Notes: generated by a model not told the origin, from the letters alone. A DNA stretch of 9,809 nucleotides from Clostridiales bacterium (GCA_019423725.1 JAHZAW010000051.1:1-9809); one strand, 5' to 3'. Positions 1-6,648 are shown, counted from the first letter of the stretch. Numbers and translations: made by a program.

Positions 1-615
1 TGATTTCTATTGACTCAAAATCATCGGAAAGCAGGAGCTCCTTTGTCAGTCCAAATCTTCCATCCAGAAAGTCCATATTAATGGCTTTATCAGCAAAAGC
101 AAAAAGTGTATCCTGTTCATCAAAACGGTCAAGGGGTATGGTTCCTCTGCCCATAATATTCATACCTTCTTCGATTTGTCCCGGCTCAGTTTCTACTTCC
201 CAATAATAATCATAAAACTCAGATGGATCGTTTATACGTCTTAATATAAGTGTATGGGTTTCTTCTTTCTCTGTTTTATCTTCTCTAACGCTGAGTTTTA
301 GTTCCTGATTCGTATATTTAGAATATTCTAAAACATCATCAAAAGTATATGTGATTTCTATTGACTCAAAATCATCGGAAAGCAGGAGTTCCTTTGTAAG
401 ACCGAATCTTCCGTCCAGAAAGTCCATCTTTATGTCCTTATCAGTAATAATAAAAAGTGTATCTTTCTCATCAAAACGGTCAAGTGGTATGACTCCAACA
501 CCCATAATATTCATACCTTCTTCGATCTGTCCCGGTTCTGTTTCCACTTCCCAATAATAGTCATGAAACTCCGTAGGATCATCTATACGTCTTAATATAA
601 GCGTATGGGTTTCTT
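1..615. repeat. Direct tandem repeat with 351-bp period inside the secreted protein gene
   Basis: Bases 1-264 recur at 352-615 with an exact offset of 351 bp (117 codons) and no indels seen. Anchors are TGATTTCTATTGACTC at 1 and 352, and TACGTCTTAATATAAG at 235 and 586. I count about 35 mismatches over 264 bases by eye, roughly 87% identity. The stretch 265-351 between the aligned parts belongs to the first unit, and its partner would lie left of the window. The preserved frame and high DNA identity point to a fairly recent in-frame duplication or to ongoing homogenisation. Confidence 0.9.
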
Positions 616-703
616 CATTTGTCTGTGAGTCAGCCGCAAATGCTGAATTTGCGCCTGTTACTGTAAGCATCAAAACTGTTAAAAGGAAAAATAATCGTTT
701 CAT
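1..703 (-). CDS. Secreted tandem-repeat protein of unknown function (3' end outside window)
   Basis: This open frame runs off the left edge, and 234 residues are visible. The ATG at 703-701 follows an AAGGAGG ribosome binding site (716-710) with a 6-nt spacer. The N-terminus is a classical signal peptide: MKR, a hydrophobic core (LFFLLTVLMLTVTG), then an AFA-type cleavage site near residue 23. The rest consists of a 117-residue unit starting near Glu30/Glu31 (EETHTLILRR) and repeated from about residue 147 with the same landmarks: DYYWEVETEPGQIEEGMN, then IPLDRFDE, then MDFLDGRFGLTKELLLSDDF. The visible second copy is cut by the window edge, so more copies or an anchor may follow. No catalytic motif or known family was recognised. 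The acidic repeats could form small extracellular beta-rich domains, which is inference. It has its own promoter and follows a terminator, so it is probably monocistronic or first in its operon. The reading frame and export signal are clear. The function is unknown. Confidence 0.85.
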   Translation of the reverse strand, partial: MKRLFFLLTVLMLTVTGANSAFAADSQTNEETHTLILRRIDDPTEFHDYYWEVETEPGQIEEGMNIMGVGVIPLDRFDEKDTLFIITDKDIKMDFLDGRFGLTKELLLSDDFESIEITYTFDDVLEYSKYTNQELKLSVREDKTEKEETHTLILRRINDPSEFYDYYWEVETEPGQIEEGMNIMGRGTIPLDRFDEQDTLFAFADKAINMDFLDGRFGLTKELLLSDDFESIEI

Positions 704-709
704 ATTATA

Positions 710-716
710 CCTCCTT
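710..716 (-). promoter_or_regulatory. Shine-Dalgarno site of the repeat protein
   Basis: The minus strand reads AAGGAGG, six bases before the ATG at 703. The spacer happens to read TATAAT, but no -35 element lies at the right distance, so it is not treated as a promoter. Confidence 0.85.
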
Positions 717-851
717 AAAATGTAAATATCTTAAACAGCTGTCTTTTTGTTCTTCTACATGGTTTTTGAATTTTTGCAGCCCATCATTTTATAAGCTCAT
801 ATATGTGTGTAATATCTTCCTCTTATTAGCATTCACAGCATTTATAATTTA

Positions 852-880
852 ATAATATATCTAGCATCGAATTATGTCAA
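852..880 (-). promoter_or_regulatory. Sigma-A type promoter for the repeat protein gene
   Basis: On the minus strand a perfect TTGACA (880-875) is followed by 17 bases and TATTAT (857-852), one mismatch from the -10 consensus. It lies just past the terminator of the upstream gene and faces the repeat protein. Transcription would start near 845, giving a leader of about 140 nt before the ATG at 703. I see no recognisable riboswitch in that leader (704-845). It holds only very short open frames without ribosome binding sites. Confidence 0.7.
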
Positions 881-892
881 CATATGTAAATA

Positions 893-927
893 ACAATAAA
901 AAATGGAAGGATTACTCCTTCCATTTT
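893..927 (-). terminator. Intrinsic terminator after the small membrane protein gene
   Basis: The minus strand carries a 12-bp perfect stem: AAAATGGAAGGA (arm 927-916), a 4-nt loop, and the complementary arm 911-900. It is followed by a T-rich run toward 893. It begins directly after the TAG stop at 930-928 and separates this operon from the next promoter at 880. Confidence 0.9.
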
Positions 928-1320
928 CTATTTTAATATTATCATAGTTATCAGTATGGCCGCCTCAACAGCAATGACCGCGATCCAGAACTTTGTAAAA
1001 TTCTTTTTTATTTCTTTTGAATATGCCTCTCTGCGTTCTTTATCATCGGCATAGATGATATTATTCTGCTTTTTTATATACATGTATATGGCTGTCTGGC
1101 TCACTATAAGGCCAGCAATGCAAAGCAGTACTATTAATTTGGAAACGAATGGTGAAATAATGCAGATGACCATAAGAGCGGCCAGAAAATCTCCTCTGTT
1201 TCCTCCCTTATCCTCAAGGCTATGGCCGTATTTAAAATTCCACATGGTCTGGACAAAATACAGTCGTACAATAATCGCCATCAGCACAACGTATATGACC
1301 GATAACAAAATATCTATCAT
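928..1320 (-). CDS. Small four-helix membrane protein, unknown function
   Basis: I prefer the start at 1320 (130 aa) to the upstream ATG at 1338. Only 1320 has a good ribosome binding site, GGAGGTG at 1331-1325, and protein beginning MIDILLSVIYVV leads straight into a membrane helix. Hydrophobic segments lie near residues 2-23, 45-60, 62-82 and 111-129. A conserved-looking polar loop (WNFKYGHSLEDKGGNRGD, about 27-44) and a highly charged stretch (about 83-108, KKQNNIIY then DDKERREAYSKEIKKN) separate them. No enzyme motif is visible and I do not recognise the family. The gene starts 28 nt after the stop of the YhgE/Pip gene, with no terminator between, and ends at an intrinsic terminator, so it is the second gene of a two-gene operon. 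It may be a partner or accessory of the large membrane protein, which is inference from position only. Confidence 0.8.
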   Translation of the reverse strand: MIDILLSVIYVVLMAIIVRLYFVQTMWNFKYGHSLEDKGGNRGDFLAALMVICIISPFVSKLIVLLCIAGLIVSQTAIYMYIKKQNNIIYADDKERREAYSKEIKKNFTKFWIAVIAVEAAILITMIILK

Positions 1321-1348
1321 GGCCCACCTCCATATCATCTTAAGTCTA

Positions 1349-3556
1349 TCACATCACTCCTGTTTCTTCCAGTTTTTCCTCAAAAAAGTGTTTGATATGT
1401 ATTATGGGTATCCTCAGGAATATGCCTATTATAAGTGATATGGGTATATATGCTGAGACCTTTAAAATATCCATCCAGTAGGCATTTCCATAAAGCCCGC
1501 CTACACACTCCCTCATGGCGTTTATCATATGGGTAAATGGCATGAGGGGATTTAAGATACGGAAAAACATGGGCGTGACCTCTATGGGGAAGGTGCCTCC
1601 AGCACCAGCCACCTGTATTACAAGAAATACCACGGCTATGGCCTTTCCCACATCTCCAAAGGATATGGTCAGTGTATAAATAAACAGGCTGAACACGAAG
1701 GACGTGTACATGGCAGCCAGCACAAAAAGCCATGGATGTGGACACTGTATCTTTAATATAAACAGATCACCCAGGGAAACTATCACAGCCTGGGCCAGGG
1801 CAAAAACAAGGAATGTAAAATATCTTCCAAAATATCTCTGCCATGGCCTGGCATCGGCCGTAAATTCATCATCTTTTATATCGCATTTGAGTATGGCTGC
1901 CAGCACGAGTCCTCCTACCCACAAACAAAGCACTGTGTAAAACGGGGTCATAGCTGAGCCGTAATTTACTATGGGATAAAGCTTATGGGTTGTAAGGGCC
2001 ACCGGTGAAGCCATAAAGTCGCTTATGGACTGGGGATCTGTATTAATAAGGTTTATGAGCTTATCTATATCCCCGCCCTCTGCCAGTTTTTCTGCCTCAT
2101 CATATATATCCTGAAGCCTTGTTATCATACCATCCACGGATGTATTCAGCCTGGATATGACATCGATAAGGTTTGTATATGCCTCATCCATATTTTCCAG
2201 TGAAGTCTTTGTATCAGGCAGGCTGTTTTCCAAAACCGATATCCTGGACGACGCCTTTATAAGCGAATCATATACATCATCAAGAGCGGTCTGGAGGCTG
2301 CTCTTTACATTTTTCCTATAATACTGTTCAATATCATTCTGGGCTGACTCAAAGGAATCATACAGGCCGTCAATATCCTGCATAAGGCCGTCAGTAAGTT
2401 TTAATCCCCTGGAAATATTCGATTTCGCATCATAAAGCTTATCTATTATGGTATTTGTGCGGTCTATCTGGGAATTTATCTTATCTATCATGCCTCCAAG
2501 AACAGGGTGTACATCACCCGGAATATATGAATCCACCTGTTTGATAGCATTCAATATGCTTTCCTGCATACTTAAAAGTCTCTGGTTTATATCTATAGCC
2601 TTCTGCAGGGCTGCCTTAACGGTCTCTGAGTCCTCATCTGCAATGGAAAAGGCAAAATCAGCGGCCTTTTGAGCTGAATCAGCCAGGTCTCCAGCTGCAG
2701 ACAGTATCTCATCCATCTGGTCAATGGTCCTCTTTGAGAGCATCTGTGCTGAATCTATGGCGGACATGAGATCGTCTATTTTTATCTGGCTGTCATCAAA
2801 GGTCTCCTCAAAATCAGGAAGGACACTGGATGCCGTATCACTTACCTGCTGCATTGCTTTCATAAGGGATTCTATGGTCTTAAGGCTCTCCGATAACTGT
2901 TTTGTATCTTCCTGAATATTGGATAAAATACCTAGGGCGTTATTTCCTACGGTATCCTTAAGGGCTCCTATGCCGTCTCCCGTAAGGTTCATGGCCGATG
3001 AGACCGCCTCAGAAACAGCGGACACAAAGGATTCGTTCACCTGCTGCTGTATGGTGCCGACTCCCTTATCCGTTATCTTAGTCGCTATGGCGTTTTTCTT
3101 TTCGTTGACATAGTAGGCTATTTCCGGGTGCTTCACATCTTCGGACAATATGCTGGCTATATCACTGCTGAAATCAGATGGTATCACCACAGCCGCATAG
3201 TATGTTCCATCGGATACCCCTGCCATGGCCTCCTCCTCGGTCACGAACTGCCAGCCTATCTGGTCATTCATTTTAAGGTTATCTTCTACCATGCCTCCAA
3301 TATTTATTTCCTTATCTCCCAAAACCGTTTTGGCCGCTTCAGGAAGATCCAGGGCAGAAGGACTGAATCCCTCATCCTCATTTACCACAGCCACCTTAAG
3401 GCCACCCGTATTTCCATAGGGGTCCCAGTTTGCCGCTATATTGAACCATGCATAAAGCGAAGGCAGTATCATTATACCCACAGCTATAACCGCTGCCACA
3501 GGATTGCGAAATACTGCCCTCATATCTTTAAGGAATATATACCATATTTTTCTCAT
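1349..3556 (-). CDS. YhgE/Pip family membrane protein
   Basis: 735 aa from the ATG at 3556, which follows GGAGGAG (3567-3561) at good spacing. The frame is open to 3616, but the first 20 codons have no ribosome binding site and would lie upstream of the predicted transcription start. The N-terminus (YIFLKDMRAVFRNP, a helix at about 22-42, then WFNIAANWDPYGNTGGLKVA) matches the YhgE/Pip N-terminal domain. A long extracytoplasmic region rich in helix-forming, heptad-like sequence spans about 180-500. The C-terminal part carries LYPIVNYGSAMTPFYTVL and five hydrophobic helices, including the NPLMPFTHMINAMRE segment typical of the family's ABC-2-like C-terminal domain. Relatives include the phage infection protein Pip of Lactococcus, a cell-surface phage receptor, and B. 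subtilis YhgE. The physiological role is poorly defined, with export or cell-envelope roles proposed. There is no ATPase next to it. A small membrane protein gene follows it. Family assignment is firm, function is not. Confidence 0.92.
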   Translation of the reverse strand: MRKIWYIFLKDMRAVFRNPVAAVIAVGIMILPSLYAWFNIAANWDPYGNTGGLKVAVVNEDEGFSPSALDLPEAAKTVLGDKEINIGGMVEDNLKMNDQIGWQFVTEEEAMAGVSDGTYYAAVVIPSDFSSDIASILSEDVKHPEIAYYVNEKKNAIATKITDKGVGTIQQQVNESFVSAVSEAVSSAMNLTGDGIGALKDTVGNNALGILSNIQEDTKQLSESLKTIESLMKAMQQVSDTASSVLPDFEETFDDSQIKIDDLMSAIDSAQMLSKRTIDQMDEILSAAGDLADSAQKAADFAFSIADEDSETVKAALQKAIDINQRLLSMQESILNAIKQVDSYIPGDVHPVLGGMIDKINSQIDRTNTIIDKLYDAKSNISRGLKLTDGLMQDIDGLYDSFESAQNDIEQYYRKNVKSSLQTALDDVYDSLIKASSRISVLENSLPDTKTSLENMDEAYTNLIDVISRLNTSVDGMITRLQDIYDEAEKLAEGGDIDKLINLINTDPQSISDFMASPVALTTHKLYPIVNYGSAMTPFYTVLCLWVGGLVLAAILKCDIKDDEFTADARPWQRYFGRYFTFLVFALAQAVIVSLGDLFILKIQCPHPWLFVLAAMYTSFVFSLFIYTLTISFGDVGKAIAVVFLVIQVAGAGGTFPIEVTPMFFRILNPLMPFTHMINAMRECVGGLYGNAYWMDILKVSAYIPISLIIGIFLRIPIIHIKHFFEEKLEETGVM

Positions 3557-3587
3557 AAAACTCCTCCAAGGATCATATTGTAATCCA

Positions 3588-3616
3588 ATTATGGAAGAAA
3601 AAGAAATGCTGTACAA
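3588..3616 (-). promoter_or_regulatory. Probable promoter of the YhgE/Pip operon
   Basis: The minus strand has TTGTAC (3616-3611), 17 bases, then CATAAT (3593-3588). The -10 has one mismatch from consensus and the -35 is weak (3 of 6). The predicted start near 3581 gives a short leader of about 25 nt before the ATG at 3556. A weak -35 overlapped by an inverted repeat suggests a regulated promoter. Confidence 0.45.
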
Positions 3617-3627
3617 TAGACAATTGT
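3613..3627. promoter_or_regulatory. Operator-like inverted repeat overlapping the -35 of the YhgE/Pip promoter
   Basis: ACAAT-AGACA-ATTGT is a perfect 5+5 palindrome with a 5-base centre. It contains the self-complementary octamer ACAATTGT when read from 3620. It covers part of the proposed -35 (3616-3611), a layout that suits a dimeric repressor. AT-rich ACAAT/ATTGT half-sites are seen for MarR-type regulators, but no regulator gene for it is in the window, so the assignment is inference. Confidence 0.35.
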
Positions 3628-3714
3628 TCGTTTATGTTCATTAACTAATTTTACCATTAAGTTTATTTACCATTGATGCCGGACCCATTGTTTGACATAC
3701 ACTTTCTACAAACC

Positions 3715-3748
3715 AAAAGCCCTTCCGTATAAATACGGAAGGGCTTTT
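3715..3748 (-). terminator. Strong intrinsic terminator after the thioesterase gene
   Basis: A perfect 15-bp stem (arms 3715-3729 and 3734-3748) closes a 4-nt loop (3730-3733). On the minus strand it starts one base after the TAA stop of the thioesterase gene and its 3' arm ends in CTTTT followed by GGTTTG. It ends the regulator-thioesterase transcript and isolates the YhgE/Pip operon. Confidence 0.92.
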
Positions 3749-3749
3749 C

Positions 3750-4163
3750 TTATGATTCTGCTTCTTTTTTAAGTATTTCGTCAAACTCTGGAAAATGCTT
3801 TTTAATGGCAACGGGTATGCCTTTATCGTTTATAAAGCAGTGGGATGACTTTCCTGTAAATACCAGCTCTCCAGTTTCCAGATTAGTCATAATATAGCTT
3901 ATGACAAGTTTGACTCCAGTGTATTTTTCAAGATGCACCTCTATTTTGACCTTGTCATCAAAGGTGGTGGTGTGTTTATACTGACATTCGATGGAAACGA
4001 CAGGAGATGTCACTCCTTCTGCCTCCAGTCTTTTTATGCCATATCCCGCACTTTTTAGAAAATCAGTACGGGCCTCCTCCATCCATCTGATATAGTTGGA
4101 ATGATGGGTTATGCCCATTTTATCGGTCTCATAGTAGCATACATTATGTATATATGTGTGCAT
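3750..4163 (-). CDS. Hotdog-fold acyl-CoA thioesterase (YbgC/4HBT family)
   Basis: 137 aa, the usual length of a single-hotdog thioesterase. The N-terminal signature YYETDKMGITHHSNYIRWME (about 10-29) matches the 4-hydroxybenzoyl-CoA/YbgC family active site. Asp14 is the expected catalytic carboxylate, followed by the Gly and the helix ending in EEAR. The central part (SIECQYKHTTTFDDKVKIEV, then LVISYIM) gives the beta strands of the fold. It should hydrolyse an acyl-CoA or acyl-ACP thioester in the cytoplasm. Chain length cannot be read from sequence. The ATG lies 2 nt past the TAA of the PAS regulator gene, with a GAGGA site (4174-4170) inside the end of that gene, so translation is probably coupled. 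Its place downstream of acc, acyl-CoA ligase and acpS genes points to acyl-chain release or trimming of the acyl pool. Family assignment is firm, substrate is unknown. Confidence 0.9.
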   Translation of the reverse strand: MHTYIHNVCYYETDKMGITHHSNYIRWMEEARTDFLKSAGYGIKRLEAEGVTSPVVSIECQYKHTTTFDDKVKIEVHLEKYTGVKLVISYIMTNLETGELVFTGKSSHCFINDKGIPVAIKKHFPEFDEILKKEAES

Positions 4164-4165
4164 AG

Positions 4166-6181
4166 TTATTCCTCTTTTTGATACAAAATATTTCCCATAA
4201 GTTCCGCCAGAGTATTTTCACCCCAGCTGTAGTTGGTCAGATAGCTTCCCTTAAACAGCTGTGAGTATTCTTCTCTGCCTGACAGATAATCATACAGATC
4301 GCACCTTACCTTTTCAGTAACGATGCGTCTCTTTCCATCAACGGTCTCCATAACATCGGAGATGCCGTATTCCTCAAGGATGTTTTTAAGCCTGAGTGCC
4401 ACCTTTCTGTATCTTGCCAGGGTCACGGAATTGACAAGTTCATCTTCCCAAAGGAAACTGATGGCTTCCTCCGATGAAACAAATCCTCCCCTGCGGTCCA
4501 CAAGAAGGGCAAAAAGCTCCTTTGATTTCTTGTTTCTGAAAGCCACAGCCTTATCCCCCACAAATACATCAAAGTATCCAAATGTACGGATGGATACTGT
4601 GCGGTTTTCAGGCAGTGTCTTATTTTTCTGGGGTTCTGTGTCCTCCACGTTATAAAGCATTATATATCTGGGTGATGAGGCAATGGGCGATTTATGGGAG
4701 CATATGGCCTTGATGCGCTTTTCTGTCTCAGTTTTCAGGTCAAAATATGTAAACTCTGCCTCACCATTTCTGAGCAGTTCCATAATATCCTCATAGGCAG
4801 CGTCGCTCCTTGCCACAAAGTCCTTTATGGGCGTGCTCTTTTTCATAAGGGGCATCCATTCTTCCTTTGTAAAGCCGAAGAATTCACATACGTTGTCACT
4901 GGCGTAAAGGGGCGTTACATATCCATCTTTCACTTCAAAGGCAGCTACACCATCGGTAAACCTCATTACCAGCTCCTGCATATTTTCCTTAAGCGAAACA
5001 TTTTCATTTCTTAAATCGTCAGCCTCCTGCATATCCTGCACGCAGCGGCAGCAGTAAAGGCTTATGTTATTATCCATTTTCAAAAATATTCCGCTGTAGG
5101 TCTTTACCTCTCCACTGGATGACTGCGCCCTGTATGTTATCCTAGGCGGCTTGGCATCAGGTTTGTACAGCTTCTTCTGGCAGAAGTCCCTGAAGAAGGA
5201 ACGCACCCTGTCACAGTCTTCTGCAGATACCGTTCCGGATATCCATTTTTCCGTGGCGTCCTCCATCTGCATGGGTATGTTCTCAAGCCATTTGAACATG
5301 GGTGAGTTATTGCTGTAAAGACATTTAACGGTATTTGTCCCCAGGTCATATTCAAATATTTTATCATAAACATCAGTAAGGGCCTTAAGATATCTTTTGG
5401 TCTCATTGGCCTTTTTAGCCTGGTGTCTTTCGGTAATATCCATGCATACGCTCTGGAACTCCTCAACACCCTGCTCATTGACACATTTTGTGACCCAGCC
5501 AAACATATATGCCCTGGTGCCGTCACATCTAAGGAGAGTCATCTCACCTGCCATGGGTGTACCGGCACTGTATACCCTGTTGAGGTAAAGGGAAAATCTG
5601 CGTCTTTCCTCCATGGGTATCATCATGAAAATGTTGCTCTTAAAAAGCTCCAGATAGTCCAGTTCTCCTTCCCTTGCTTCAGGGAATCTCAAAAAGTCCA
5701 TCATCTGTTTGTTTATGTATGTTATTTTGGGCTGCTTTTCACAGGTATATTTCAAAAATCCGCAGGGTATGGTCTCATTGAGAAACTGCAGATTATCATT
5801 TTTCTTCTTTATATCGGAAATGTCCGCAAGAACGGAATATCCCACAAGCTTCCCATCCCCGTCTTTTTTTACGGTCACCGTATCTTCCACATAAATGATA
5901 CTGCCGTCCTTTTTAACGAGGCGGTATTCCGCCTTAAGCGTCTGTTCCTTAGTTTTAAGGTCATTTATAAATTCGGAGTAAAGCCCTCTGTCAGACGGAT
6001 GCACCATCTGAGCATACATATCCTCTTTATCACTTAAAAGCTCGTCCTCTTTTACTCCGAGCATTTCGCATAAATTCCCGCTCACATAGCTGATGTGGAC
6101 GGGGTCCGTAAGCTCATAAATGTGAAAACCGCTGATCCCCTGGCTCAGTATGTCATTCATATTTTTTAATATATCTTTCAT
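4166..6181 (-). CDS. Multi-PAS sensor protein with C-terminal winged-helix/BTAD-like transcription regulator
   Basis: 671 aa, cytoplasmic, with no membrane helix. The ATG at 6181 follows AAGGAGA (6192-6186). Residues about 15-125 form a PAS/PAC domain (VHPSDRGLY, then EYRLVKKDG, ending ADISDIKKK). About 133-255 form a second (NRVYSAGTPM, RCDGTRAYMFGW, ending CMDITERHQ). About 265-385 look like a degenerate third and about 405-515 like a fourth (YASDNVCEFFGFTKEEWMPL). Residues about 528-628 resemble a PhoB/SARP-type winged helix (SIRTFGYFDVFVGDKAVAF, then KKSKELFALLVDRRGGFVSS and a recognition-helix region TLARYRKVALRLKNIL). The tail (CDLYDYLSG, FKGSYLTNYSW) resembles the start of a bacterial transcriptional activation domain, cut short. 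There is no kinase, GGDEF or receiver domain, so it seems to be a one-component ligand-sensing regulator. It is translationally coupled to the thioesterase and lies behind the acc/acpS genes, which suggests a lipid-related signal, unproven. Confidence 0.85.
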   Translation of the reverse strand: MKDILKNMNDILSQGISGFHIYELTDPVHISYVSGNLCEMLGVKEDELLSDKEDMYAQMVHPSDRGLYSEFINDLKTKEQTLKAEYRLVKKDGSIIYVEDTVTVKKDGDGKLVGYSVLADISDIKKKNDNLQFLNETIPCGFLKYTCEKQPKITYINKQMMDFLRFPEAREGELDYLELFKSNIFMMIPMEERRRFSLYLNRVYSAGTPMAGEMTLLRCDGTRAYMFGWVTKCVNEQGVEEFQSVCMDITERHQAKKANETKRYLKALTDVYDKIFEYDLGTNTVKCLYSNNSPMFKWLENIPMQMEDATEKWISGTVSAEDCDRVRSFFRDFCQKKLYKPDAKPPRITYRAQSSSGEVKTYSGIFLKMDNNISLYCCRCVQDMQEADDLRNENVSLKENMQELVMRFTDGVAAFEVKDGYVTPLYASDNVCEFFGFTKEEWMPLMKKSTPIKDFVARSDAAYEDIMELLRNGEAEFTYFDLKTETEKRIKAICSHKSPIASSPRYIMLYNVEDTEPQKNKTLPENRTVSIRTFGYFDVFVGDKAVAFRNKKSKELFALLVDRRGGFVSSEEAISFLWEDELVNSVTLARYRKVALRLKNILEEYGISDVMETVDGKRRIVTEKVRCDLYDYLSGREEYSQLFKGSYLTNYSWGENTLAELMGNILYQKEE

Positions 6182-6192
6182 AGCGTCTCCTT

Positions 6193-6230
6193 AATACGCG
6201 GAAATACAAGCCCTGTCCGCCGGGCGTATT
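6193..6230 (-). promoter_or_regulatory. Leader hairpin next to the ribosome binding site of the PAS regulator
   Basis: In the minus-strand leader AATACGC (6230-6224) pairs with GCGTATT (6199-6193). An inner pair, GCGGA with TCCGC, can extend the stem if the outer arm shortens to AATAC/GTATT with a 5-nt bulge. The 3' arm ends at the base right before the AAGGAGA ribosome binding site (6192-6186). It could modulate translation, but it lacks a T-run and matches no riboswitch class I know. Confidence 0.4.
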
Positions 6231-6254
6231 GGGATATAATAAAAGCCGGATAAC

Positions 6255-6263
6255 ATTATAACA
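6255..6263 (-). promoter_or_regulatory. Extended -10 promoter for the PAS regulator-thioesterase pair
   Basis: The minus strand reads TGTTATAAT (6263-6255), a perfect TATAAT with the TGn extension. No good -35 is present at 16-18 bases, as is common for extended -10 promoters. It lies about 20 nt past the acpS stop and would start transcription near 6248, giving a leader of about 67 nt. No terminator lies between acpS and this site, so read-through from the acc operon is also likely. Confidence 0.55.
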
Positions 6264-6283
6264 TATTTTCCTATAAAATAAAG

Positions 6284-6640
6284 TCACTCAATAACGCAAA
6301 AAGCGACAGCCTGGCTCCTTTCATGGGAAATACTTATATGTATCTTCTGGCAGCCATTTTCCTCAAATATGTCCCTGGCACCGCCATATAACTGTACATA
6401 CGGCCTGCCATTATCATCATGGCATATTTCTATATCCTTTATTTTAAAGCCGGCAAACCCGGTGCCAAGGGCTTTGCTCACAGCTTCCTTGGCCGCCCAG
6501 ATGCCGGCAGCAGTATGGGAGGAGCCTTTTATTTTCTCCCTCTCATACGTCGTATATACTTTTTCCAGGAACCGCTCATTGGCGATATCCTTTTCTATGC
6601 GTGATATGTCTGTCATATCACAGCCTATTCCCTTTATCAT
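6284..6640 (-). CDS. acpS: Holo-[acyl-carrier-protein] synthase AcpS
   Basis: It transfers 4'-phosphopantetheine from CoA to a serine of apo-ACP, switching on fatty acid synthesis. The three AcpS signatures are present: GIGCDMTDISRIEK at the N-terminus, GIWAAKEAVSKALGTGF in the middle and IHISISHERSQAVAF near the end. I chose the ATG at 6640 (118 aa), preceded by GAGG (6650-6647) at 6 nt, rather than the ATG at 6652. With that start the Mg-binding Asp is residue 8, as in B. subtilis AcpS, and the second ligand is Glu52 in WAAKEA. The alternative 122-aa start at 6652 overlaps the ligase stop as ATGA but lacks a clear ribosome binding site. Either way the gene is coupled to the ligase. Its place beside accD/accA fits a house-keeping AcpS. 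A secondary, pathway-specific AcpS cannot be excluded. Confidence 0.95.
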   Translation of the reverse strand: MIKGIGCDMTDISRIEKDIANERFLEKVYTTYEREKIKGSSHTAAGIWAAKEAVSKALGTGFAGFKIKDIEICHDDNGRPYVQLYGGARDIFEENGCQKIHISISHERSQAVAFCVIE

Positions 6641-6648
6641 ATACTGCC

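Noticed and set aside
351..557. Plus-strand open frame of 68 codons in the repeat region
   Set aside because: It is serine-rich and antisense to the secreted repeat protein, whose signal peptide, ribosome binding site and promoter are all on the minus strand.
1..615. CRISPR or mobile-element repeat
   Set aside because: The repeat is a 351-bp in-frame coding duplication with no spacers, inverted ends or transposase.
704..709. TATAAT between the ribosome binding site and ATG of the repeat protein
   Set aside because: No -35 at a suitable distance, and a start from it would fall inside the coding region. It is a spacer coincidence.
717..845. Short open frames in the leader of the repeat protein as regulatory uORFs
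   Set aside because: The candidates are only about 10 codons or fewer and lack ribosome binding sites.
1055..1438. Plus-strand open frame of 127 codons across the end of the small membrane gene and of the YhgE/Pip gene
   Set aside because: It runs antisense to two well-supported genes and through their junction, has no ribosome binding site, and its sequence is low-complexity hydrophobic of the kind that antisense membrane genes give.
3692..3697. Plus-strand TTGACA in the gap between the thioesterase and YhgE/Pip genes
   Set aside because: No -10 follows at 16-18 bases, and the only downstream plus-strand sequence is the terminator and antisense of the thioesterase.
5423..6037. Plus-strand open frame of 204 codons opposite the PAS regulator
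   Set aside because: It is fully antisense to a gene with clear PAS motifs. There is no ribosome binding site and no recognisable protein features.
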